Assembly (NCBI GenBank): GCA_965116685.1 | Contig: OZ220707.1 | Location: 1,426,001 to 1,490,000 of the forward strand | Reading direction: 5' to 3' | DNA length: 64,000 nucleotides | Source: Bin80 sp965116685 | GTDB taxonomy: Bacteria > Bacteroidota > Rhodothermia > Rhodothermales > Bin80 | Part shown: positions 1 through 10,800 of the stretch, piece after piece | How the letters are laid out: every line of letters begins with the position of its first letter | Numbering within the stretch: the first letter of the stretch is position 1 | Position numbers and translations under genes: made by a program | The notes under the pieces: model-generated | What the model saw: only the letters and a program-made list of their open reading frames with translations | Told to the model about the DNA's origin: nothing | The model's database searches: none

Positions 1-762
1 CAGCGCGTGGATGTGTTGGTTCGTGCAAAGCACGACCGGGTTCTCCCGAATGGGAAAAAGCTTTTTGGACTGCTTCGAGGACTCAAATCTTCTGGCGAGA
101 TTGAGGTTCCGGTTCAGCGATTGAGTCGTCGGGTCAAGTCAGGTCGGGTTCTGAATCAGGGACGGGAAGGTCGGGATGCATGTATGGAGGTCCGTTTTTG
201 TGCAGTAGAGCTGCCCTGTGGTCGGATGAATGCCGTCCAGATCCGGGAAATCCACCGCTCGTCCGGTGCACTGGAATGGATTCTGTTGACCAGCCTTCCC
301 GTGAATACATTTGAGGACGCGAAACAGATCGTAGAGTATTATCTGTTACGATGGCGGATTGAAGATACCTTCCGAGTTCTGAAAAGTGGAGGCAAAGTGG
401 AAGAATTGCAGATGCAGTCGGCCCGTGCACTTCACCGTGCGGTGACCATCTATATGGTGATTTCCTGGCGTTTGCTGTTACTGGCGCTTCTGGGACGTGA
501 GGTTCCCAATTTACCGGTGGAGGTGATGTTTACCAAAATCCACCTGCGCGTTCTGAATAATTTAGCAGTGGAACATGATTTACCGAAGCCAGACACGATA
601 GCATCGGCCGTCCTGTTGGTTGCACTTCTGGGCGGCTATCAACCGGGCAAGAAACGTCCACCGCCGGGGGTGGAGGTCATGTGGCGTGGCTACCGGCGCC
701 TGGAAGTGGGTGCCATGTGTGTGTCGCTGGATCTGAAACACCAGAACCGGGCTCCCCCCTAG
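1..762 (+). CDS. IS4-family (IS50/Tn5-like) transposase, C-terminal part
   Basis: This is the 3' part of a DDE transposase; the reading frame is open to the window edge, so the start lies outside. The diagnostic IS4-family Y-(2)-R-(3)-E-(6)-K signature is present in YLLRWRIEDTFRVLK near nucleotides 345-390, where the E is the third catalytic acidic residue. The helical segment after it (SARALHRAVTIYMVISWRLL) resembles the Tn5/IS50 C-terminal region. The first two catalytic Asp residues are not visible. Whether the upstream half is intact cannot be judged here. Confidence 0.8.
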   Translation, partial: QRVDVLVRAKHDRVLPNGKKLFGLLRGLKSSGEIEVPVQRLSRRVKSGRVLNQGREGRDACMEVRFCAVELPCGRMNAVQIREIHRSSGALEWILLTSLPVNTFEDAKQIVEYYLLRWRIEDTFRVLKSGGKVEELQMQSARALHRAVTIYMVISWRLLLLALLGREVPNLPVEVMFTKIHLRVLNNLAVEHDLPKPDTIASAVLLVALLGGYQPGKKRPPPGVEVMWRGYRRLEVGAMCVSLDLKHQNRAPP

Positions 763-1033
763 TCCTCCGAACGTTTGGAACTTGTGGAAAGGCAGAACCT
801 GGGGAAGGCGCTGAATTGCGCCGGTCGTGCAGAGGTGGTGGGTCAACCTGGAAGACTGCAGAGACCAATTCCCCAGATCCCAGCTCCGCAAACGTGGACT
901 TCGTTCCCTGCAGGGAACGCTCACGCCTCAGATGAAACGACTCATAAACGGATCCATGGTAAGAAGTGCAAAAAATGAACGCTTTCAGGAAAAATAAATT
1001 ATGTCAAGTATTGTATTTGAGTAACAGGTAGGG
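1..1033 (+). mobile_element. IS4-family element, right part, with putative right terminal repeat
   Basis: The element contains the transposase tail and about 270 bp of non-coding sequence. I place its right end near 1033. There the sequence read inward (CCCTACCTGTTACTCAAATA, then a TTGACATAATT motif) recurs as both arms of a small palindrome at 13514-13567 and in diverged form at 28323-28362. Repetition at unrelated sites is what a terminal inverted repeat would do. The left end is outside the window and no target duplication can be tested. The boundary is an inference. Confidence 0.5.
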
Positions 1034-1059
1034 GTAGGAGGGCAGGTTCAAAGGACAAA

Positions 1060-1345
1060 AGGCACCGGGGAAGAATGGCAAACGCCTACAAGCCGGGTAA
1101 CGTCGGAGCGTCTGTTATCTGCACATGCATAAGTGAAGGGGCCGTCCAATTGACGGAGTTATCTGGGCGTAACCAGGCCGGACAACACGCCATGCGAGGG
1201 TTGAGATGTTGCTGGGGAAGTGCATCCTTGGCGTTACAGGATATCCAACTATCAAAGCATAGCGATCCGAGCGCGAGCCGCATGATCCACCTGGAGAGCC
1301 GGGTGCGGGAAACCCGCACGCCCGGTTCGGAGAGCAGGGAGTGGA
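1060..1345 (+). ncRNA. Orphan group II intron 3' fragment (domain V/VI relic)
   Basis: Positions 1296-1328 fold as a group II intron domain V: AGCCGGG pairs with CCCGGTT, a CG bulge follows, then TGCGGG pairs with CCCGCA around a short A-rich loop. The next bases (gagcaggg...ggaaacg.acttaagg) match the sequence just after domain V of the intron at 11.5-13.5 kb, so it is a related but different intron. No reverse transcriptase frame is associated. It is therefore a 5'-truncated remnant. The 5' limit given is arbitrary. Confidence 0.65.
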
Positions 1346-1452
1346 AACGGACTTAAGGCGCAATGAACGGGAAACAGAGGGAGGGAAAACAATGAGTACT
1401 CCCGATCCTAAGAGCACCGCGCCACTCCCTGACTCTACATAAACGTCCGAGC

Positions 1453-1500
1453 AAGGGGCACACGATGTGCCTGCGGGCATCCTCCAGACCTGTGCCCCTT
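1453..1500. repeat. 10-bp inverted repeat (hairpin)
   Basis: AAGGGGCACA at 1453-1462 is the exact reverse complement of TGTGCCCCTT at 1491-1500, with a 28-nt loop. No T-run follows, so a terminator is not supported. It lies between the intron relic and the coding relic at 1.5-1.8 kb and may be a mobile-element end. Confidence 0.4.
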
Positions 1501-1809
1501 ACCGCAAAGGGTAGATGGTCTTTCTAGACACACCAATCTCAAGCATTAGCTTCTGGTACCGCTTGGGTAACGGACCCACTTGCTTTTCAAGCCAAGGAAA
1601 CAGTTTCTGTTGGCAGATAATATAATGTCCTCGTATCTTACCGGTAAAGGGTACGGAAACCTCCATTTTTTGTTGGAAGTTGGAATATTCTGAAGACACG
1701 AAATGTAGAAGTTTCCGCCCCTTGCTTTTAGATCTACGGGGACATATTTCTGTGCTTTCAAAAAACGCGAATCAATGACCCATCTTGTTCCCCAATCCAG
1801 ATCCATCAA
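1499..1809 (-). pseudogene. Unidentified frameshifted coding remnant, possibly transposase-derived
   Basis: Two overlapping minus-strand frames (87 codons ending at 1546, 66 codons ending at 1499) read as one broken protein. The second frame carries FPWLEKQVGPLPKRYQKLM, which resembles N-terminal segments of some DDE transposases. I cannot name the family with confidence. Its 5' end overlaps the upstream extension of the giant surface-protein frame, which is one reason to start that gene later. Confidence 0.3.
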
Positions 1810-1883
1810 CGATAATCAAAGACCCAAAAGGTCAAGATTTTTCAAAAAATACCCCAATTCGGAGGCTTTGCAATAGGCTCAAC

Positions 1884-4800
1884 ATGAGAGAACATTGTAT
1901 CCTTATGCGTTGCATGATCCTGACCGTAGTAATGGTTCTACCCAGACTGCTGTATCCGACGGTTCTTTACTCGCAGCCATACGGGGTCAGCGACCAGGGA
2001 CTCAGATATTCAGGATATACAACAACGGAAGAGAAGTCGAACCCTGATTTCTTTGATATAAAATTAGGGGCCGCCCCCGGGGTTGTTTCAACTGGACTGG
2101 AGGGGGGTGAATTGAACCATGACGATAACGGTGAACAGAAAATAATCGTCTGTTCTGATCCTGGAGTTTCTCGTTCAAACCATATAGTCTTCAGAGAGAA
2201 CAAATTCAAAGGGTGGGATGCTAATGTTGCAGTAAGGGATCCACGAAACGATAACTGTACGACTCATTATGCTGGGATACAGGTGATCCTTGACGAAGAG
2301 CGCGCCTTTAACACGGATGGGGGTAATGGAAGCAAGTTTGATGATGTGGTCGTGGAGGTTGGGGCTCAGCATCGTTTAGTATTCGCCCCAACCCCAAAAG
2401 CTATGATTAAGTCGGGTGGAACAAGTCTCTTCGTAAACTCAGATAGTCGTGGTAAGGTGATGGAGGACTCAGGGATACTGATGTCTGAGAAGGACGAGGT
2501 CTGGAATAGTTTAGATCCAGAAATGGGGGCGGGGGAGAGATTCAGCGATCGCAACTTGGGTTTAGGATTAGACACGAGTAGCAGTAGGCATGCACTTGAA
2601 GCAGAGTCTGAAGAGGTCGCATTTGAGGAATTTGAAATAAATACAGTAAGTGGTCGTAGTACTGCTTACGGCTTACCGATAGATGAGGATCAAAGCGAAG
2701 AGCATTCAGCGCCGTTTAGCCCATCCCCTACGGCGGAGATGGCGAGGCGAGCCACAGAATTAACGATGGGCAAGGCGGATCCGAAAATCGTGCTGACGGC
2801 AACGGCGGATTCAGATGCGCCTGAAATCAACACTCTGAAACTGAACCCGGGAGATGACATCAGATACTATATAAAGTTGAGTGCGCCTCCCCCGTATGGA
2901 GTATCGGAGCTAAGGGTGACAGTTGAGCTTCTTGGGTCAGGTGGATGGGGTCATGTTCGTGATGTTAATTTTTATCCTTCAGATTGGGATCAGGCGAAGC
3001 TACTGGATCACGGCCCAATTTCTACTACTGGCTTTGATCAACCTTACGATTCCATTTTGGAATATAGACATACGGCAAACGACTACGAAACTGCTCCTTT
3101 AAAACTGGTTGTTGCAACTCAATTCGACGACTTCGTAGGCCGGGACTACGTTAGGTTTTATTCAGAAAGAACCAGGAAGATGGAAATTCCCGATTGTCTA
3201 CCTGCGACCTTCTCAGGCGAGATTGATAAACTGGTGATGACCGAGGGTACAGATACAACGATCTACGCTATGTTGCCGAAACCTGTGAGTGAAGATACTG
3301 ATGTTGTTCTATGGTCACACTATGTTACAAAGCCTAATAGTAATGAAAAATCGGATCTACTATATTCCGAAATGCCCCCCGATGAGTGGAATAACCCATT
3401 TCCAGTTGATAAGTTGGACTTAATGCTCCCTGTACCTAGCGGCTATGCTGCATTTTCGAATTTAGTCCCATACGGCATGTGTGATTGGACCAGAATGGGA
3501 CATCGAATTCTAATTCGTTTGGGCAAGGATGAAGATCATGATGATGATGTTTTGACCTGGGTGTTTTATACGAATACGACTGCACCAAAGGGCGATCAAA
3601 CCCATACAGACTATCAAGGGAAGTACAGAAAACTGGAGATTATAATTGAGGATGTTGGCGGGCCGGACGTAGATATCACGGTCCCCGACGAGATCAAAGA
3701 TGAGAGCCTGATCACGGCAATCTTTACGTTTGATGAGGATGTGAAAGGCTTTGATAAGACTGATGTGATGGTGGAGGGTGGAGTGAGTAGAGGGCAAGTG
3801 GAGGCCGTCTCAGGCAGTAAGAAGGAGTATACGCTGAACATCAAGCCCGACGGCGGTGAAGATGTGACGGTGACGGTGAAAAAGGCTTCAGCCCAATCAA
3901 CCACCAATACATACCCCACGAACCGGAGCAGGATGGAGCCCGAGTTCATATGGGGGCCTGGAGAAGACATAACCGCCACGGCGGCCTGGGGTCCACTAAC
4001 GGTGAAAATCACCGGGGTTCCCCCCAGGATCAACTCCACGGCGAAGCTCACGGCGTCGTTTACATGGACGAAAGATGTATCGAACTTTATGATCGGGGAT
4101 GTGTCGGTGATCGGTGGCACAAAGGGGGACTTTATGGGATCGGGTGACAGGTACACGCTGGAAGTCACGCCAGAGGGCAATAAAGATGTGGTGGTGACGG
4201 TGGCCGAAAATTCGGCGACCAATGGGACCAATACAGGTCCGAGCTCGGCGGTTACGGCGACGGCAGTCTGGGACGCGGCAGTTCCAACGGTGGGAATTAC
4301 CTGGGACCATCCGAGGTTCAACGCATTCACGGGAAACCTCACGGCTACGTTTACATGGTCGGAGGCGGTGACGGGCTTTGTGACCGGGGATGTGACCGTG
4401 ACCGGTGGTGCTAAGGCTATCTTTACGGGATCGGGTGACATGTACACGCTGGAGGTCACGCCAGAGGGCAATAAAGATGTGGTGGTGACGGTAGCCGAAA
4501 ATTCGGCGACCGATGGTGTGAATACGGGTCCGAGCCCGGCGGTTACGGCGACGGCAGTCTGGGACTCGGCAGTTCCAACGGTGAGCATTACCTGGGACCA
4601 TCCGAGATTCAACGCATCCACGGGAAACCTCACGGCGACGTTTACATGGTCGGAGGCGGTGACGGGCTTTGTGACCGGGGATCTGACCGTGACCGGTGGA
4701 GCGAGGGGCACCCTTACGGGATCGGATGACAGGTACGCGCTGGAGGTCACCCCAGAGGGCAACAAAGATGTGGTGGTAACGGTGGACGAAAATTCGGCGA

Positions 4801-7800
4801 CCGATGGGGTCAATACCGCCCCACCCACCGCGGTGTCTGAGACGGCCATATGGGATGCGGACAAGCCGGGGGTGACGATCACCGGGGTTCCCGCCAAAAT
4901 CAACTCCACGGCAAAGTTCACGACAACGTTTACATGGACGAAAGATGTGACGAACTTTATGATCGGGGATGTGTCGGTGATCGGTGGCACGAAGGGGGGC
5001 TTTACGGGATCGGGTGACAGGTATACGCTGGAGGTCACGCCAGAGGGCAATAAAGATGTGGTGGTGACGGTGGCCGAAAATTCGGCGACCAATGGGATCA
5101 ATACGGGTCCGAGCCCGGCGGTTACGGCGACGGCAGTTTGGGACGCGGCAGCTCCAACGGTGGGCATTACCTGGGACCATCCGAGATTCAACGCATCCAC
5201 GGGGAACCTCACGGCGTCGTTTACATGGTCGGAGGCGGTGACGGGCTTTGTGAACGGGGATCTGACCGTGACCGGTGGCACGAAGGCTACCTTTACGGGA
5301 TCGGATGACAGGTACACGCTGGTGGTCACGCCAGCAGGCAATAAAGATGTGGTGGTGACGGTGGCCGCAAATTCCGTGACCGATGGGGTCAATACAGGTC
5401 CACCCACGGCAGTGTCCGAGACGGCCATATGGGATGCGGACAAGCCGGGGGTGACGATCACCGGGGTTCCCGCCAAGATCAACTCCACGGCGAAGCTCAC
5501 GACAACGTTTACATGGACGAAAGATGTGACGAACTTTATGATCGGGGATGTGTTGGTGATCGGTGGCACGAAGGGGGGCTTTACGGGATCGGGTGACAAG
5601 TACACGCTGGAGGTCACGCCAGCGGGCAATAAAGATGTGGTGGTGACGGTGGCCGAAAATTCCGCGACCAATGGGATCAATACAGGTCCACCCACGGCGG
5701 TTACGGCGACGGCAGTCTGGGACGCGGCAGTTCCAACGGTGGGCATTACCTGGGACCATCCGAGATTCAATGCATCCACGGGAAACCTCACGGCGACGTT
5801 TACATGGTCGGAGGCGGTGACGGGCTTTGTGACCGGGGATCTGACCGTGACCGGTGGCACGAAAGACATCTTTACGGGATCGGGTGACAGATACACGCTG
5901 GAGGTCACGCCAGAGGGCAATAAAGATGTGGTGGTGACGGTGGCCGAAAATTCGGCGACCGATGGGATCAATACGGGCCCAGCCTCTGCTGCGCTTGCGA
6001 CGGCAGTTTGGGATGCGGACAAGCTGGCGTTGACGATCGCCGAGGTTCCTGCCAAGATCAACTCCACGGCGAAGCTCACGGCGACGTTTACATGGTCAGA
6101 GACGGTGACAGGCTTTGTGACCGGGGATGTGGCCGTGACCGGTGGTACGAAGGGCACCTTTACGGGATCGGGTGACAGGTACACGCTGGAGGTCACGCCA
6201 GAGGGCGATAAAGATGTGGTGGTGACGGTGGACGAAAATTCGGCGACCGATGGGGTCAATACGGGTCCGAGCCCCGCGGTTACGGCGATGGCATTCTGGG
6301 ACGCGACGGTTCCAACGGTGAGCATTACCTGGGACCATCCGAGATTCAACGCATCCACGGGAAACCTCACGGCGTCGTTTACATGGTCGGAGGCGGTGAC
6401 GGGCTTTGTGACCGGGGATCTGACCGTGACCGGTGGCACGAAGGGCACCTTTACGGGATCGGGTGACAGGTACACGCTGGAGGTCACGCCAGAGGGCAAT
6501 AAAGATGTGGTGGTGACGGTGGACGAAAATTCGGCGACCGATGGGATCAATACCGCCCCGACCACGGCGGTGTCTGAGACGGCCATATGGGATGCGGATA
6601 AGCCGGGGGTGACGATCACCGGGGTTCCCGCCAAGATCAATTCCACGGCGAAGCTCACGGCGATGTTTACATGGACGGAGGCGGTGGATGAATTTGTGAC
6701 GGGCGATGTGATGGTCTCTGGGGGCACGAAGGGCTTATTCTCTGGATCGAGCAACATGTATACGCTGGTGGTCACGCCAACCAGCGGATCGAACGTGACG
6801 GTTGAGGTTGCCGCGAATTCGGCAACCGATGGGCTCAATACGGGCCCGACCTCTGCGGCGTTTGCGACGGCGGTTTGGGACGCGGACGCCCCAACAGTGC
6901 TAATCTCTGGGGTTCCGGCCAAGATTAATTCAACGGATGAAATCACAGCGACCTTTACATTTTCTGAATCAGTGACGGACTTTGTGACCGGCGATGTGAT
7001 CGTAACCGGTGGCACGAAGGGTGCATTCAGTGGATCTGGCACCACGTATACGCTGCCCGTCACACCAACCGGTGGATTGGACGTGACGGTTGAAGTTGCC
7101 GCGAATTCGGCAACCAATGGGCTCAATACAGGCCCGGTCTCGGCTGTCAAGGCTATGGCTATCTGGGACGCGACGGCCCCGACAGTGGTGGTTAGGGAGG
7201 CCTCGGCCACCGAAGGCGATGCGTTGACCTTCACGGTACTGTTGGATCGGGAAGTGTCAGGTGGTCTGACGGTGACACCAACCTTCACCGACGGCACGGC
7301 GACAGAGGGTATTGACTATACGAAGAATAATGTAGACCTCACTTTCGTGGGTACCGCGGGGGAAATACAGACCTTTACGGTCGCAACTATTGAGGATGTC
7401 TTGGCTGAGGGCAACGAAACCTTCACGGTCAGTTTGACGGTATCCGGGACGACGAGTACGATTACGGCGACCGATACAGGGACGGGGACGATCATTGACA
7501 ACGATACGCCGCTCACTTCGTCGACCGTGAGTTTGTCAGCGTTCCCCACCTCGGTAAACGAAGGTGGGTCCATTACGGTGGAGGCAATGTTGTCGGAGGT
7601 ATTGCCGGATGCGGTGACAATATACTTGGGGCATACTCCCGGGACTCTGCCAACGGAACTTGACGATTATGCTCCTCTGGATCAGATCACCATTCCCGGG
7701 GGATTGCCAAGTGGATCAGGGACGATTTACATCCAGGATGATAATGTTTCGGAAGGAGATGAGCGGTTCACGGTCGCCATTAACGAGAGTCAATTGCCGG

Positions 7801-10800
7801 CTGGGATCAAGCTTGGCAGCCCCTCCGCAGTAGAGATTACGATTGAAGACGATGACCCGCCCCCACCGGTGGAGGTGTCGCTGTCCGTGAGTCCCAGTTC
7901 TGTGGATGAGGGCGAGACGGTCACGGTGACCGCAAAGCTGACAGGGATGCTGGAGACGGATGTAGTGGTTCTATTGGAGTATAATAATGCAACGAATCAT
8001 CCACCGGAACTTGGCGATTACACGCCGCTCCAAATGATCACGATTGTTAGCGGTGAGATGAAAGGAACGGGACAGATTCAGACCATTGAGGATCCCGATG
8101 CAGAGAAGGAGACCTTTATTGTATCCCTCGGACAGCTACCGCCGGATTTGTTACAGCCGGGTAGGGAAACGTCCCAAGAGGTGACGATCCGCGATATTAC
8201 TTCGTCGGAGGTAATCGTGAACCTGTCCGCGGACCCCGATTTCGTGGAGGAGGGCAAATTGGTGACCGTGACCGCAACCTTGCCCGAAGCACAAGATACC
8301 GTGGTAACGATACCATTGACGGTGACGGACGGTACCGCAGATGCCCGGGACTACCAGGCACCACCTCCGGTCCAGATTGCGATCAAGGTTGGAGAGAGGA
8401 GCGGGACCTACTCCATTCTCACAGTTGCAGATGAAGTTGCAGAAGAAGACGAGACCTTCACCGTGGCACTTGGCTCCCCATCCTCTGGGCTATCCAATGG
8501 GGAGCAATCATTCGTTAAGGTAACAGTCATCGACGATGATGAAGCAAAGATTAACGTACCGGAAGCGGTATCGGTCGTGGAGGGAAGCACCCAACCATTT
8601 GACCTCTCACTCAACTCGGAGCCTCTGGGGGAGGTTGTGGTAATGATGACCTGGCCTTCCGGGACCGACCTGAACCTGAGGCAGATCACTCAAACCTTCA
8701 CGCCGGAAACCTGGCAGACAAAGCGGCAGGTGATGTTGATCGCCGCAACCGATGCAGATCTTGTGGATGATCAGGTGGAGGTACTCTTGACGGTAAGTGG
8801 TAGCAGCGACTACAGCGGGATCTCAGAAACGGTATCGGTCACCATCAGAGATACCGGTATAGCGGGGCTAGTGGTCAACCCGCCATCGGTGACGATGAGG
8901 GAGGGAACCGAGAGGACGCTGGAGGTTGCACTTACCCAGAAACCCTTGAGCCCGGTAGTGGTGAACTTGCGCGGGAATGCGGGAACAGATCTGGAATTGA
9001 GCCCATCCTCGCTCACGTTTATAACCGCGGATTGGCAGGCCCCCAAGTCCGTGACGCTGACGGCAAACGAGGATGATGATATTGAAGATGACACGGCGAC
9101 CTTAACATTGACAGCATCTGGAGGCGGTTATGTGGGTGTGGAGGAAACAATCCCCGTGACGATTGAGGACAACGATGTGGCAGGGATTGTGGTTGATCGG
9201 ACCGTGACCATGGAGGAAGGAGGTACGTATCCGCTCAAGATTCGTTTGCTCGCACAACCCTCGGGCCCGGTGACGGTGAACTTCAGTGGACACCTGGGAA
9301 CAGACCTAAGCCTGAGGGATCCCCATCTCACGTTTACAACCTCAAACTGGAATCAAGCGCAAACGGTAACCTTAGCGGCGGAGAAGGATGAGGATTATGA
9401 GACGGATACGGTGGAACTGAATCTTGCGACATCTGGAGGTGGCTACAATGGCATAACAGCAGATGTGACGGTGACCATTACCGAAAATGATGAGCGACCG
9501 AGGGCGCTGATGATCACGATCTACGACGAGCGGGAATTGGAAGAGGAAGGCGCCATTCAACTTCCCATTGAACTCAGTCGTCCCGCGGATCAGGTGATAA
9601 CCGTGCAGTATGCCAGCATGGATGGCACGGCAGAAGCGGGACTCGACTATACGGCCTCGCGCGGGATTGTGATCTTTGATCCCGGCGCCACCCGGGGGGT
9701 GATTGAGATTGAGATCACCGATGATGACGTTCCAGAGTCAACGGAGACGTTTGTGGTGACCCTGTCGAATCCGCGCAACGCAATCATTGCACGTGGGACG
9801 GCAACGGGCTCCATCCTGGACGATGATGGCGGGACAGCAATTCTTCGGGTAGAGGATGCATGGGTCCTGGAACAAGAGGGGATCGTCCAGTTCCGGGTCT
9901 TACTGTCGCATCCGCAGCGTCAGATGATCTCGGCAGCGTACCGGACGCAAGATGGAACGGCAAAGGCCGGGGAAGACTATGAAGCCTCTTCGGGGATCGT
10001 GACGCTGACGCCGGGAACGGTGGAAGCCATGATCACGGTCCCGCTCCTAACGGACGGATTGGATTGGCAGGAGGAGACCTTCAAGGTACATCTGGAGTCG
10101 TCGGAGAATGCAGAGATCGCGAAGGCGGTGGGCGTGGCAACGATCCAGTCGACAACAACGGTGAGTCAGGAAGCCTTGGAGGCGTATACGGCGCGGTTTG
10201 TTCGGATGTCGTCCATCCAGGTGGTGGAGGCACTGGGAGATCGGTTCCGCGGGGCAGATGGGGCAGCGTGCGGGGCGGCAGAACAGGCAGAAATGGCCCG
10301 GCTCTGGTACTCGGCCTCGTCCTGGGATCCGTCCCTGGGTGAGCTGTTAGCGGGTTGCCGCATGTCAGCGAACTCGTACAGTGGCTCGTTCAGTGTATGG
10401 GGGCGGGGAGCATTCCGGCAATTCAATGGTCGGGAGAATGACGGGTTGACGCTGAGTGGAGAGGTGACCACGGGAATGCTGGGGGCGGACTACCGGTGGA
10501 ACGGAGGTTGGCTGGCGGGGGTACTGCTGTCCCACAGTCAGGGCGAGGGATCGTTTGAGGCGGCACAGGAGTCGGGAGAGATGACCGCAGGGTTGACCGG
10601 CGTGTATCCGTATGTGTCGGTTGCGCGTGCGGGATGGGAGGTATGGTTGAGCGCAGGAGCAGGACGCGGACAGGCCGAGGTACTGGAGCTGGAGGGCGAT
10701 CTGACATCAAGGTTTGGTGCGATGGGGGTTCGGGGAACACTGGTATCCAGTAACACCATTGGGCTGAACTATCATGGGGATGTACTGGTGACGGATGCAG

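Noticed and set aside
3996..5759. 587-codon Arg/His-rich minus-strand frame
   Set aside because: Another antisense shadow of the same repeats with a strongly biased, repetitive composition.
4008..7190. Regular ~290-bp repeats considered as CRISPR or satellite DNA
   Set aside because: The repeats are in frame, code for Ig-like domains, and have no unique spacers.
3614..7297. 1,227-codon open frame on the minus strand opposite the Ig-like repeats
   Set aside because: It is an artefact of the repeat array: the plus-strand codon pattern keeps stops out of the antisense frame, and the translation just mirrors the repeats. No start context or signal fits.
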